The notes under the pieces are model-generated. The model made no database searches. It saw only the letters and a list, made by a program, of their open reading frames with translations, and was not told the origin of the DNA. From assembly GCA_937922435.1 (NCBI GenBank), contig CAKZVT010000030.1:1-64000 (forward strand): a stretch of 64,000 nt of DNA. Reading direction: 5' to 3'. The DNA comes from an uncultured Prevotella sp. (GTDB lineage: Bacteria > Bacteroidota > Bacteroidia > Bacteroidales > Bacteroidaceae). Positions 39,717 to 49,527 of this stretch are shown here, piece by piece; the stretch's first letter is position 1; each line of letters opens with the position of its first letter. Made by a program: the position numbers and the translations under genes.

Positions 39717-42700
39717 ATGAAACGTAATCTTATCAAAATCTGTCTGCTTACAGGGCTTATAGCCCCATGCGCGCCGCTGTACGCCGCGCCTGGCGCAAGC
39801 CCTGTAGTCAACCAACAGCAGACGGTCAAGGGCCACGTTGTCGACGAGACTGGCGAGCCTTTGATTGGAGTCACAGTACAGATAGTAGGTAAACAGGGAG
39901 GCGCGGTGACAGACCTTGACGGTAACTTCACCATCAACGCCCAGAACGGCGACCAGCTCAAGGTGTCGTACATCGGCTATGCCGACCAGACGGTGACCGT
40001 GAGTGGAGCGACCGTTACCATCCAGATGAAAGCCGAAGACACCGCGCTCGACGAGCTTGTCGTAGTCGGTTTCGGTGTCCAGAAGAAGGAGTCGCTCACC
40101 GGAGCCGTTACGGTGGTGGACTCAAAGGCGTTCGAGAACAAAGGCGGACTGTCCTCGCCGCTCCAGGCTTTGCAGGGACAGGTGCCCGGAGTTATGATTA
40201 CCCGTTCGTCGAGTGCGCCCGGCGACGAGAGCTGGAGCATGAGCCTGCGCGGCGCTTCGTCAATGAACTCGACCGAGCCGCTCATCGTCATCGACGGCGT
40301 TGCTTACAACAGCGTCAACGACATGCGCCTGCTCAACCCCGATGACATCGAGTCAATCAACTTCCTCAAGGACGGTTCGGCCGCCATCTACGGTAGCCGT
40401 GCGGCCGGCGGCGTTGTCCTCATCACCACGAAGAAGGGCCAGTCAGGCAAGCTCCGCGTAGAGTATAGCGGCAGCGCGACATTGAGGACAGTCGGACTTA
40501 TGCCCGAAATCATGAATCTTGACCAGTGGGCTACGGGTCTACGCCAAGCCTTTGTGAACGACAAAATCACGAACAATCCATGGATTGCATATGCCGACCT
40601 GGCACAGAAGTACAAAGGACAGTATATAGATTTGCAGACTACAGCCAATCCTTTCGGCACGGCAGCCTTTACAGATGTGGCCGACTTTGTGTTCGATGAC
40701 AGCGTTGACTGGCTCGGAACGCTTTTTGGCAGCACGTGGAGCACCAACCAAAGCCTTTCGCTTTCCGGCGGAACAGACAAGCAGTCTTACCGTATTTCGG
40801 GTAGCTTCCTCTACGACGGCAGCCCTTTGAAGTATGGCAAGAACAACAACCGCCGCTTCAACCTGCGCTTCAACAACACCTATAAGCTCAACAAAATCTT
40901 CACCCTTGAGAGCAGCATAGCCTACAGCCGTCAGGAGCAGGTAGCCCCGACGCAAATCGGCGCAGCCTTAACTACCAGCTTGCCGCAGCCGGGTCTGCCG
41001 CTGCAGACACTCGACGGCAAGCCATACGCATGGGGAACGTGGGGGTCGCCGTTGGCAAAGGTGCAATATGGAGGCGACAACAAGCTCAGCGTCTCGTCAA
41101 TAAACATCAGCGAGACCCTGCGTGCAAAGATAACAGACTGGCTCGATGCGAGCGTCAACTTCGGCTACAATACGTCTGAAGCTCGCCGCCGTACCGTGCA
41201 GAATGCCATTACATATTATAATTTTGCAGGCAATACGGAGGTGCTTACAGACCCGACACAGGACAAGTCTTACTTCAAACAGACATCCAGCCGCACCGAC
41301 TTCTACAGCTTCTCGGGCTATGTCAACGCGCACAAGACCTTCTGGGACAAGCATAACTTCAGCCTCATGCTCGGTATGCAGTATGAACTGAAGGACATGG
41401 AGGGCTTTGGTGCCAATTATACAGACATTATCGAGGGTATTAATGTCATCAACGGTAACGGCACGCTTACATTGGATAGTTCTGACGGAAAGACCAACTA
41501 CCGCAACGCCATACTGTCTTACTTCGGCCGTTTCAACTACGACTTCGAGGGCAAATACCTGCTCGAGTTCAACGGCCGTTACGACGGAAGCTCGAAGTTC
41601 CTGCCCGAAAACCGCTGGGATTTCTTCTGGGGAGTGTCCGCCGGATGGCGCATCAACCAGGAAAGCTGGCTCAAGGACGTGAAGTGGTTGAGCAACTTGA
41701 AACTTCGTGCGTCATACGCCGAGATGGGTTCGCAGAGCGGAATCGACAACTATGACGGCTACCAGTTCTATGACCTGCACCCGTTAAGCGGAGCGTATGT
41801 GGGCACCGACAAGCTCAACTATATCTCGACAAACGGCAAGTTCGCTTCGCTGACGCGTCAGTGGGAGCGCATCAAGAACTACAACATAGCCCTCGACTTC
41901 GGCTTCTTCGACAATCATTTGACTGGTACGGTCGAGGCGTTCATGAAGAAAAACGACAACATGCTTGTCGCAATAACCTATCCGGCAATACTCGGCGACG
42001 CCGCTCCGACGGCCAATACGGGTAAGTTCAAGGACTGGGGCTTCGAGGCCAGCCTCAATTACAACTTCAAGGTTGGCCAGGTTGAGGCTCACGTTGGCGG
42101 CGACATCACCTTCGCACGCAACGAATTGACCGACTACGGCGGCACAAGCGTGATGAAATCAGGTTATACCAGTACGCAGCAGGGCTATCCGCTTAATTCC
42201 ATATTCGGCCTGCGCTACGGCGGAAAAATCCAGAACGAGGAGATGCTTGAGGCTTACTTGGCCAAGTATTATGAGAACAACGGCATCGGAATGCCTGCCA
42301 ACTTGCGCGTGGGAGACAATATGTTCTGCGACGAGAACGGCGACGGACGCCTTGACTATAAGGACTACATCTACCTTGGAAGCGACACCCCTGAAATCTC
42401 TTACTCGTTCAATTTCGGTGCGCAGTGGAAGGGCATCGATGTGAACGTGGTATTCCAAGGCTCGGGCAACCGTTTCGTTTACCGTGGCATAGACAACTGG
42501 ACGGTGCCGTTCCGCAACCTGTATTCCAACTTCACCACTTCGAGCATAGGCAACACATGGACAGTGGACAATCCTAACGCTTACTATGCGCCTTACACTA
42601 CGGACTCCAACGTCAATAACTATAACTACCAGGCAAGCTCGCTGACGGCGCAGGACGCACGCTATATCCGACTGAAGAATGTTACCGTAGGCTACAACCT

Positions 42701-42887
42701 GCCGCAGTCATTGCTTAAGAAAATAGGCTTTGTAGAGTCTGTCCGCATCTATTTCACGGGTGAAGACCTTTGGGAGAGCACCAAGATACACGATGGATGG
42801 GACCCCGAGGCCAAGCGCGATGCTTCCGGAGTTGCCCGTTATCCGTTCACGCGTAACTTTACTTTCGGACTTAACCTGACATTCTAA
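39717..42887 (+). CDS. SusC-like TonB-dependent outer-membrane transporter
   Basis: A 1056-residue importer with a signal peptide (cleaved near residue 23, YAA-PG). The N-terminal CarboxypepD_reg-like domain (about 35-115, VKGHVVDETGEPLIGVTVQI) leads to a TonB box-like LDELVVVGFGVQKKESLTGA, the plug (about 125-240, GSAAIYGSRAAGGVVLITTK) and a 22-strand barrel ending in FTRNFTFGLNLTF. There is no STN signalling domain before it. With SusD it should bind and import oligosaccharides released at the cell surface. An in-frame ATG at 39663 would add 18 residues before the signal peptide; 39717 is preferred. Confidence 0.95.
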   Translation: MKRNLIKICLLTGLIAPCAPLYAAPGASPVVNQQQTVKGHVVDETGEPLIGVTVQIVGKQGGAVTDLDGNFTINAQNGDQLKVSYIGYADQTVTVSGATVTIQMKAEDTALDELVVVGFGVQKKESLTGAVTVVDSKAFENKGGLSSPLQALQGQVPGVMITRSSSAPGDESWSMSLRGASSMNSTEPLIVIDGVAYNSVNDMRLLNPDDIESINFLKDGSAAIYGSRAAGGVVLITTKKGQSGKLRVEYSGSATLRTVGLMPEIMNLDQWATGLRQAFVNDKITNNPWIAYADLAQKYKGQYIDLQTTANPFGTAAFTDVADFVFDDSVDWLGTLFGSTWSTNQSLSLSGGTDKQSYRISGSFLYDGSPLKYGKNNNRRFNLRFNNTYKLNKIFTLESSIAYSRQEQVAPTQIGAALTTSLPQPGLPLQTLDGKPYAWGTWGSPLAKVQYGGDNKLSVSSINISETLRAKITDWLDASVNFGYNTSEARRRTVQNAITYYNFAGNTEVLTDPTQDKSYFKQTSSRTDFYSFSGYVNAHKTFWDKHNFSLMLGMQYELKDMEGFGANYTDIIEGINVINGNGTLTLDSSDGKTNYRNAILSYFGRFNYDFEGKYLLEFNGRYDGSSKFLPENRWDFFWGVSAGWRINQESWLKDVKWLSNLKLRASYAEMGSQSGIDNYDGYQFYDLHPLSGAYVGTDKLNYISTNGKFASLTRQWERIKNYNIALDFGFFDNHLTGTVEAFMKKNDNMLVAITYPAILGDAAPTANTGKFKDWGFEASLNYNFKVGQVEAHVGGDITFARNELTDYGGTSVMKSGYTSTQQGYPLNSIFGLRYGGKIQNEEMLEAYLAKYYENNGIGMPANLRVGDNMFCDENGDGRLDYKDYIYLGSDTPEISYSFNFGAQWKGIDVNVVFQGSGNRFVYRGIDNWTVPFRNLYSNFTTSSIGNTWTVDNPNAYYAPYTTDSNVNNYNYQASSLTAQDARYIRLKNVTVGYNLPQSLLKKIGFVESVRIYFTGEDLWESTKIHDGWDPEAKRDASGVARYPFTRNFTFGLNLTF

Positions 42888-43019
42888 TTACGGTTATATG
42901 GCTGTACGGTCTTACGGTTGGTGCGGTCTTACAGTATAAACAAAGACATTAAAACCGAAAAATCGATAATCCAAAAACCGTGAAACCCAAAAACCAATAA
43001 CCTCAAAACCGATAAAACA

Positions 43020-44768
43020 ATGAAACCAAGATATAAAAACATAATCAGCCGTTCGGCCAAGGCAGCCTGCATGGGGCTTGCGCTGCTTTGCACTTCGTGC
43101 CTTGACTTCGAGCCGGAGGCGCAGATGAACGACGCGAGCGTATGGAGCGAGGCTACTAACTTCCAGCTCTTCGCCAACCAGTTCTATGGCTGGGTTAGTG
43201 AAATCCAAGCCAGCAATTACAGGTCAAGGGTAAACGACGGCCCTCACAGTGACATGCGAAGCGACATTCTCGCCGGCCCTAACGTCAACCAAGTGAGCAA
43301 TGGTACAAACACCGTGCCTGAAAAAGACAACAATTACACCGACCTGTACAAGCAAATCTATTACACCAACCTGCTGCTAAAGAACGCAGCCGGCTTTGCC
43401 AACAAGGATGCCATCGCCGTGCCCGTGGCCGAGGCCAAGTTCTTCCGCGCATACTGCTACTTCGAGCTTGTGCAGCTCTACGGCGACTGCATCCTGCTTA
43501 CCGAGCCGGCAGACATGGACAGCCCGCTCATGAAGGCCAAGCGTGACGACCGCGGCAAGGTCATCGACCAATGCGTAAAAGACCTTCAGGAGGCTGTCGA
43601 GGGGCTGCCCGACACACCGACGGAGGACGGCCGCCTGGGCAAGGATGCAGCTTACGCGTTCCTCTCCCGTGTAGCCCTCTACGAGGGAACGTGGCAGAAG
43701 TTCCATACCGGCGGCATGAACGCTACGGCCAACTCGGAGCGTGTAACGTCGCTGCTCACCACGGCCAAGAACGCGGCCGACCAGGTAATCAAGCGCGGCA
43801 ACTACAAGCTGTTCTACAACGACCAGCTCGGCACGGAGAGCTACCGCTACATGTTCATACTTGAGGACGTGCAGTGCAACCCTGCCGGACTTACCACAAA
43901 GGACAACACCGAGTACATCCTCGCGCGCCGTTACCGTCTTGAAGACGGGTGCGGTTACAACATCACCCATACGTACAGTGTCAACGGTGTGTACCCACTG
44001 CGCAAACTCGCCAACATGTACGTCTGCCAGGACGGACTGCCCATCGAGAAAAGTCCACAGTTCAAGGGGTATGCCACAGTCACTTCGGAGTACGACAACC
44101 GCGACAACCGTATGCTTACAACGCTTGCCAAGAACGGAACAAAGGTATGGGACAACAGCGAGAACAACTGCCGCATAACCTGGAACGACGACGACTTGGA
44201 GCGTGCGAAGACCGTAGGCAACTCGGGCAGCGGCTACCAGACCCACAAGTGGGCGGTAGAACGCCGCGTCAACGACCGCCTGGAGGCCATGCAGTTCCCT
44301 GTAATACGTTACGCCGAGGTGCTGCTCAACTTCGCCGAGGCCACATACGAGCTTAACAACGCCATAACCGACACCGAGCTTGACAAGAGCCTTAACCTCG
44401 TCCGCCTGCGCGTGAACCCCGGTATGACCAAGCTCAGCAACGCCTTGGCTGATGCCAACGGCCTGAGCATGCGCGAGGAAATCCGCCGCGAGCGCACCGT
44501 TGAACTGGCGTTCGAGGGCTTCCGCCTGGACGACCTCAAGCGCTGGGCTACGGCTGAAGTGGAGATGCCGCAAGACCAGCTTGGCATTAAGTGGAAGGGT
44601 ACACAGTTTGAAAGCACATGGCCCAACCAGAGCAACCAGCTCAACGCCGAAGGCTGCATCATAATGTACGGCAACCGCAAGTGGGCTGACCGCAACTACC
44701 TCTATCCGCTGCCGAGCGACCAGCTCCAGCTGAATCCAAATCTCGGACAGAACCCCGGATGGGAGTAA
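43020..44768 (+). CDS. SusD/RagB-like surface glycan-binding lipoprotein
   Basis: A 582-residue lipoprotein with a lipobox (LLCTSCLDFEP, Cys near 25). The TPR-like helical fold of SusD is visible (AEAKFFRAYCYFELVQLYGD near 137-156 and VIRYAEVLLNFAEATYEL near 428). The C-terminal RagB/SusD segment contains IRRERTVELAFEGFRLDDLK and ends YPLPSDQLQLNPNLGQNPGW. It caps the SusC barrel and delivers glycan. The spacer after SusC (42888-43019) is A-rich with degenerate AAACC(A/G)ATAA words, possibly related to the family F repeats. Confidence 0.95.
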   Translation: MKPRYKNIISRSAKAACMGLALLCTSCLDFEPEAQMNDASVWSEATNFQLFANQFYGWVSEIQASNYRSRVNDGPHSDMRSDILAGPNVNQVSNGTNTVPEKDNNYTDLYKQIYYTNLLLKNAAGFANKDAIAVPVAEAKFFRAYCYFELVQLYGDCILLTEPADMDSPLMKAKRDDRGKVIDQCVKDLQEAVEGLPDTPTEDGRLGKDAAYAFLSRVALYEGTWQKFHTGGMNATANSERVTSLLTTAKNAADQVIKRGNYKLFYNDQLGTESYRYMFILEDVQCNPAGLTTKDNTEYILARRYRLEDGCGYNITHTYSVNGVYPLRKLANMYVCQDGLPIEKSPQFKGYATVTSEYDNRDNRMLTTLAKNGTKVWDNSENNCRITWNDDDLERAKTVGNSGSGYQTHKWAVERRVNDRLEAMQFPVIRYAEVLLNFAEATYELNNAITDTELDKSLNLVRLRVNPGMTKLSNALADANGLSMREEIRRERTVELAFEGFRLDDLKRWATAEVEMPQDQLGIKWKGTQFESTWPNQSNQLNAEGCIIMYGNRKWADRNYLYPLPSDQLQLNPNLGQNPGWE

Positions 44769-44831
44769 CCAAGGGTAATGAACAATTAACAATGAACAAT
44801 TAAAATAACGGCGCGTTACAAGCGGTTTTGC

Positions 44832-44912
44832 GAAAGACGGCCTTTTACACCGCAAAAGGCCACCTTTTACACGGCGAAAGGCCATCTTTCGCAAGCCGAA
44901 AGGCCACCTTTC
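44832..44912. repeat. Family A 22-bp-period array, copy 13 (4 units)
   Basis: Cores start at 44832, 44854, 44876 and 44898. It lies inside the PUL, between SusD and the Ig-like lipoprotein genes, so it does not mark only operon ends. An AACAATGAACAATTAA repeat (44777-44803) precedes it. Confidence 0.86.
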
Positions 44913-44968
44913 ATAAAACAGGCAGAAACCGCCCGGCGAGCCGTTATGGATACAATAAAAAAACAACA

Positions 44969-46564
44969 ATGACGATTATGAAAACCAGAACACAAAACAA
45001 CAATACGTCAAGGCCGCGCTTCCACGCCATGAGGAAAGCCGCCACGACGCTTGTCGGTTCATTCGTAGCCGTGGCGGCACTTACGCTCGCCGCGTGCAGC
45101 GACGACGACCTTACATCGTCAGTGACACCGGCCATAACACCGTCGGCAGTAGAGTTCCAATTGCCCGACGAGTTGCAGCGTCTCGTTTATACCGACGAGT
45201 ATGGCGCAGAGTGCCTCCCTCTCATCAAGGGCGAGGCCGTGCAGCTGCCCTACACCGTCGAGCCTGACACCGCAACATTCAAAGACATGCAGTGGACTTC
45301 GTCCGACGAAACAGTTGCTACGGTAGACCAGGAAGGCAACGTCAAGGCCATAAGCGGCGACGGCAACGGCTATTCAACCATCACCGTGGTGCCCGTAGGC
45401 TATTACGCCGATGCGGACATCAACGCTACAATCAAGGTGGTTGTCTCCAACGAAATGGTAAAGGCCGAGACTATTGCAATCAACGCTTCTGCCGAAGAAC
45501 TCTACGGAGGCGACACCCTGCACCTGCAAACCGTCATCGCGCCCGAAAACTCTACCTACAAGACCGTAGAGTGGTCGTCGTCCGACGAGAGCCTGGCCAC
45601 CGTCAGCGCCGACGGCATACTGACCGCGCAGGTGACCGAAGCGTCCAGCGCACCCGTTACAATTACGGCAACGGCGCTTGACGGCTCGGGTGTAACGGCT
45701 ACCAAGGAGTTCAACATCCGTCAAATCGTACAGCCCGAAGAGGTGGACATCGACCAGACGTACTCCGCCGAGAACGGATATCTTTGCGCCTTCAACGAGA
45801 AGAGCTTGACCCTTGGCTACACGACAGTGCCTGCCGAGTGTACTACATCCATCATCCAGTGGACTACTTCAGACCCGGCCGTGGCTACGGTTGACAACGG
45901 AGTGGTAACATTCACCGGCCTTGGCAAGGTCACCATCACGGCTACATGCCCCGAGACAGGCCAGAGCAGCAGCATCAACCTCGACATACCGGCCGGCCTC
46001 ATACGCGAGACGTACCATAATCCTGACTACTACAGCTTCTACGATGCAGGCCAGAGCGGCAACGGAACGGAGACAAGCACGGAGTGGCACGACGGCTACA
46101 TAACCGTAACTACGTACACGCAGACCGCCGGCTCGAAGCAGCGTGCCGACCTCAAGTGGCACAACCTGCCGCTCTACATGAACGTAGGCAACTATCCTAT
46201 ACTTGCCGTAAGGATGGAGGATTCAAAGGACAAGGGAGCAACGAAGCGCAACCTCAATATCGACTCCAAGGCCGTAGGCTTGCAAAGCGGTACCGCCTAC
46301 AACGGCGTTTACAGCGGCAACAACAAGTATGCATACGACTGGAAGTGCTCTGACGGCAGCCATATATTCATCTATGATTATGCTACGACCAACATGCCGA
46401 CAAACGAGACGGTAGAGTTCACGCTCTTCCAAATCAAGAATGCCGACATGGAGACCTTGGCGGAACCGATACAGTACAACGTCTACTGGCTGCAGACGTT
46501 CAAGACTCTTGACGACATAAGGAAGTATGTCACCGAAACAGAAGGCTTGACAATAACTGAATAA
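44969..46564 (+). CDS. Ig-like (BIG_2) surface lipoprotein
   Basis: A 531-residue lipoprotein. The signal is unusually far in (an N-terminal stretch of about 20 polar residues, then ATTLVGSFVAVAALTLAACS). Three bacterial Ig-like group 2 repeats follow (MQWTSSDETVATVDQEGNVK, VEWSSSDESLATVSADGILT, IQWTTSDPAVATVDNGVVTF). A C-terminal domain of about 190 residues (YHNPDYYSFYDAGQSGNGTE and onward) has no family I recognise and may bind glycan. This is the position of a SusE/SusF-like surface glycan-binding protein. The start is uncertain: ATGs at 44969, 44978 and 45029 are possible. The open frame further upstream translates family A copy 13. Confidence 0.75.
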   Translation: MTIMKTRTQNNNTSRPRFHAMRKAATTLVGSFVAVAALTLAACSDDDLTSSVTPAITPSAVEFQLPDELQRLVYTDEYGAECLPLIKGEAVQLPYTVEPDTATFKDMQWTSSDETVATVDQEGNVKAISGDGNGYSTITVVPVGYYADADINATIKVVVSNEMVKAETIAINASAEELYGGDTLHLQTVIAPENSTYKTVEWSSSDESLATVSADGILTAQVTEASSAPVTITATALDGSGVTATKEFNIRQIVQPEEVDIDQTYSAENGYLCAFNEKSLTLGYTTVPAECTTSIIQWTTSDPAVATVDNGVVTFTGLGKVTITATCPETGQSSSINLDIPAGLIRETYHNPDYYSFYDAGQSGNGTETSTEWHDGYITVTTYTQTAGSKQRADLKWHNLPLYMNVGNYPILAVRMEDSKDKGATKRNLNIDSKAVGLQSGTAYNGVYSGNNKYAYDWKCSDGSHIFIYDYATTNMPTNETVEFTLFQIKNADMETLAEPIQYNVYWLQTFKTLDDIRKYVTETEGLTITE

Positions 46565-46586
46565 ACTTATAAAAACGACATTCATT

Positions 46587-47987
46587 ATGAAAATCAACAA
46601 AATAATGCTCACCGCAGGACTTGCAGCGCTCATCGCGCTGCAAACCTCCTGCCGAGAGAACGAATACGGCGAGGTAGACCTTACCATGCCGGATGAACAG
46701 CCCGAAGAGTATGTGCCGGTAAATGCACAATACACTTACAACCACCCGTGCGCCATGTATTCGCAGGCCGATTTCGACGAAGTGAAGCGGTCTTTGGCCG
46801 ACGGCGACGCTCCTGTAGAGGTACAGGAGGCTTACCAGGCGCTGTGCAACAGCTGGCTGGCAATGGCCACTTACACTGCGCGTCCGCAGAAATGGATAGT
46901 GCGCGGCGATGCTACGGGCACAGAGCCGGGGGTTGAGAACTACAGTTACGCAATGGAAGACGCCGCGGCCGCTTATCAGCTGGCACTGCGCTGGAAGCTC
47001 TCCGGCGACGACCAGTTCGCCTCTACGGCCGTGAACATTCTTAACCAGTGGGCCGCCACGTGTGTAGGCATCACTTCTAACGACGCCAACCAAGTGCTTG
47101 CGGCAGGTGCTCAAGGTTACACTTTCGCCAATGCCGCCGAAATATTACGTGACTATGACGGCTGGGATGCTGACGACTTTGAGGCATTCAAGGAGTGGAT
47201 TGTAAGGGTCTTCGCCGAGCCTAACCGCTCGTTCCTCGACACACACACCGGCACAAACGTATGTGCGGAGCACTATTGGAGCAACTGGGACTTGGTGAAC
47301 ATGTGTTCGTACCTCTCTATCGGCATACTTACGGAGGACAACGATATGGTCAACTACGTTGTCAATTACTTCTATGACGGCGCAGGCAACGGCTGCCTGA
47401 AGCAACTTATACGCGGACACCACACCGACCCGCTGACAGGTGAGGAAATCTATCAGAACCAAGAGAGCGGACGCGACCAAGGACACGCCGAGATGTCGGC
47501 CATGGTCGCCGCCAACCTGGCACAGATAGCGTACACCCTGTACACGCAGAACAACACCGTGCCGCAGCTCGACTTCTTCGCTGCCGACGACAACGCGCTT
47601 CTCAAAATGGGCGAGTACGTGGCATTGAGCAACCTGCGCAACGGCGACGATAATGCCAATGGTGCGGGCCAGTGGGTCATCGCCGCGGCGGAAATGCCGT
47701 TCGATACCTATGTATATTGCACAGGCTGCACCTGTCAGAACAAGAATCATGGGGCTACACACACAGCGCTTTCAGAGGCGCAACGTGGCGGAGTACGTCC
47801 GGGATGGGAGATATACTACAACCATTACAAGCGCGTCAAGGGCCTGTCAAGCGGCTTCACGTATGTAAAACAGTTTGCAGACAAGATGCGTCCCGAATGC
47901 GGTCCGAGCGACAGCCGCTACGGCAAAAACTCCGGAGCATACGACCAGCTCGGCTGGGGCACGCTCATGCTCTACCGCGGAGAATAA
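46587..47987 (+). CDS. Alginate-lyase-family lipoprotein (PL38-like)
   Basis: A 466-residue lipoprotein (LQTSCREN, Cys near 22). The alginate_lyase-type alpha/alpha toroid (PF05426) spans about 60-430: HPCAMYSQADFDEVKRSL near 53, a segment CAEHYWSNWDLVNMCSYLSI near 227 that matches the catalytic-core position of the family, and ESGRDQGHAEMSAMVAANLA near 293. It is most like the PL38 group of Bacteroidota, which includes alginate- and glucuronan-cleaving enzymes, but this placement is by eye. It lies 22 bp after the Ig-like gene in the PUL and is its main candidate depolymerase. Confidence 0.78.
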   Translation: MKINKIMLTAGLAALIALQTSCRENEYGEVDLTMPDEQPEEYVPVNAQYTYNHPCAMYSQADFDEVKRSLADGDAPVEVQEAYQALCNSWLAMATYTARPQKWIVRGDATGTEPGVENYSYAMEDAAAAYQLALRWKLSGDDQFASTAVNILNQWAATCVGITSNDANQVLAAGAQGYTFANAAEILRDYDGWDADDFEAFKEWIVRVFAEPNRSFLDTHTGTNVCAEHYWSNWDLVNMCSYLSIGILTEDNDMVNYVVNYFYDGAGNGCLKQLIRGHHTDPLTGEEIYQNQESGRDQGHAEMSAMVAANLAQIAYTLYTQNNTVPQLDFFAADDNALLKMGEYVALSNLRNGDDNANGAGQWVIAAAEMPFDTYVYCTGCTCQNKNHGATHTALSEAQRGGVRPGWEIYYNHYKRVKGLSSGFTYVKQFADKMRPECGPSDSRYGKNSGAYDQLGWGTLMLYRGE

Positions 47988-48084
47988 TAACAAATAAGGG
48001 GAGCTTGTGCGGCGACATGGCTGCATGTCAATGCACAGGCTTCCTCCATATCTATTTTATTACGGACTTAAAAACAAAATCATC

Positions 48085-49527
48085 ATGAAAAAGAATTTAC
48101 TTTTGGTTGCATTTGCCTTATTCGGCTGTGCAAATGTTTTTGCTCAAGAGGATGCAGAGGTGTTGAAAGAGACGTTTACGCCTACCTCTGATACATTTGT
48201 AAGAAGCAGTGCTGCCGACAAGAAGTTTGGTTCGGATGACAATATGGAGATTTTCACATCATCAGACGGCACTGACTTCGTCGGCCTGATGTCGTTCTCT
48301 CTTCCTGAAAAGGAAGGATATGAGGTAAGCAAAGCCACCCTCGTGCTTCATTCAAAGCGCGTAAAGGGCGACCGCAAGCTCACAATCTATCCATTCGATT
48401 ACGCCATAAGTGAGGGCGACGATACTTGGAACACGCAGAAAGACAACGTCGCCGCCGCACGCGAAGAAGCTCCAATCATTTCCGATGTGGAACTTAACGG
48501 ACAGAATGGAAAGGATGTTGGTGACGATTTGAGCGACGGGTACAAGACTGCCGATGCGTGGAAGAATGAATTTGACATTACCGATTATGTGACAACTTTG
48601 GACGGCGGCGACGTCAATCTGCTCTTGACCCATAAAGGAGAAAACAATAATCAAGAAGTGAGAATATACACCAAGGAAGTTAAGGACGTTACGCTGAAAG
48701 ACGGTGTGACCGTGTTCAAGGCTGACGACCTGAAGCCTATACTGGTCGTAGAGTATGCTCCTACCGGCGAAACGGCCGAAAAGGAAACTGTCATTCCTAC
48801 AGCCGACACATTTGTAAGAAGCAGTGCTGCCGACAAGAAGTTTGGTTCGGATGACAATATGGAGATTTTCACATCATCAGACGGCACTGACTTCGTCGGC
48901 CTGATGTCGTTCTCTCTTCCTGAAAAGGAAGGATATGAGGTAAGCAAAGCCACCCTCGTGCTTCATTCAAAGCGCGTAAAGGGCGACCGCAAGCTCACAA
49001 TCTATCCATTCGATTACGCCATAAGTGAGGGCGACGATACTTGGAACACGCAGAAAGACAACGTCGCCGCCGCACGCGAAGAAGCTCCAATCATTTCCGA
49101 TGTGGAACTTAACGGACAGAATGGAAAGGATGTTGGTGACGATTTGAGCGACGGGTACAAGACTGCCGATGCGTGGAAGAATGAATTTGACATTACCGAT
49201 TATGTGACAACTTTGGACGGCGGCGACGTCAATCTGCTCTTGACCCATAAAGGAGAAAACAATAATCAAGAAGTGAGAATATACACCAAGGAAGTTAAGG
49301 ACGTTACGCTGAAAGACGGTGTGACCGTGTTCAAGGCCGAGGATTTGTGCCCGAAGCTGGTAATCACATACACAACGGCTACCGGCATCAACGAGGTTGA
49401 GACCGTAGAGCCTGTTGCCAAGGCAAAGGAAGGCATCTACACGCTGTCAGGTGTGCGTGTAGCCAAGGCCGACCGTCCGGGCATCTACATCATCAACGGC
49501 AAGAAAGTGCTGGTAAGGAATAAGTGA
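48085..49527 (+). CDS. Duplicated CBM96/DNRLRE-like protein with type IX-like C-terminus
   Basis: A 480-residue secreted protein with a signal peptide (cleaved near residue 20, VFA-QE). Two DNRLRE/CBM96-like modules follow (about residues 30-235 and 235-440), each with TFVRSSAADKKFGSDDNMEI, FVGLMSFSLPEKEGYEVSKA and an EFDITDYVTT core. Over 530 bp (48193-48722 against 48808-49337) they are identical. CBM96 modules have been linked to binding alginate-like glycans. The C-terminal 45 residues (EGIYTLSGVRVAKADRPGIY and NGKKVLVRNK) look like a type IX secretion sorting domain, consistent with porU and porV in the window. Confidence 0.8.
   Translation: MKKNLLLVAFALFGCANVFAQEDAEVLKETFTPTSDTFVRSSAADKKFGSDDNMEIFTSSDGTDFVGLMSFSLPEKEGYEVSKATLVLHSKRVKGDRKLTIYPFDYAISEGDDTWNTQKDNVAAAREEAPIISDVELNGQNGKDVGDDLSDGYKTADAWKNEFDITDYVTTLDGGDVNLLLTHKGENNNQEVRIYTKEVKDVTLKDGVTVFKADDLKPILVVEYAPTGETAEKETVIPTADTFVRSSAADKKFGSDDNMEIFTSSDGTDFVGLMSFSLPEKEGYEVSKATLVLHSKRVKGDRKLTIYPFDYAISEGDDTWNTQKDNVAAAREEAPIISDVELNGQNGKDVGDDLSDGYKTADAWKNEFDITDYVTTLDGGDVNLLLTHKGENNNQEVRIYTKEVKDVTLKDGVTVFKAEDLCPKLVITYTTATGINEVETVEPVAKAKEGIYTLSGVRVAKADRPGIYIINGKKVLVRNK
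48193..49337 (+). repeat. Perfect 530-bp tandem duplication inside the CBM96-like gene
   Basis: 48193-48722 and 48808-49337 are identical base for base; the offset is 615 bp, or 205 codons. Codon choice has not drifted at all between copies. Confidence 0.93.
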
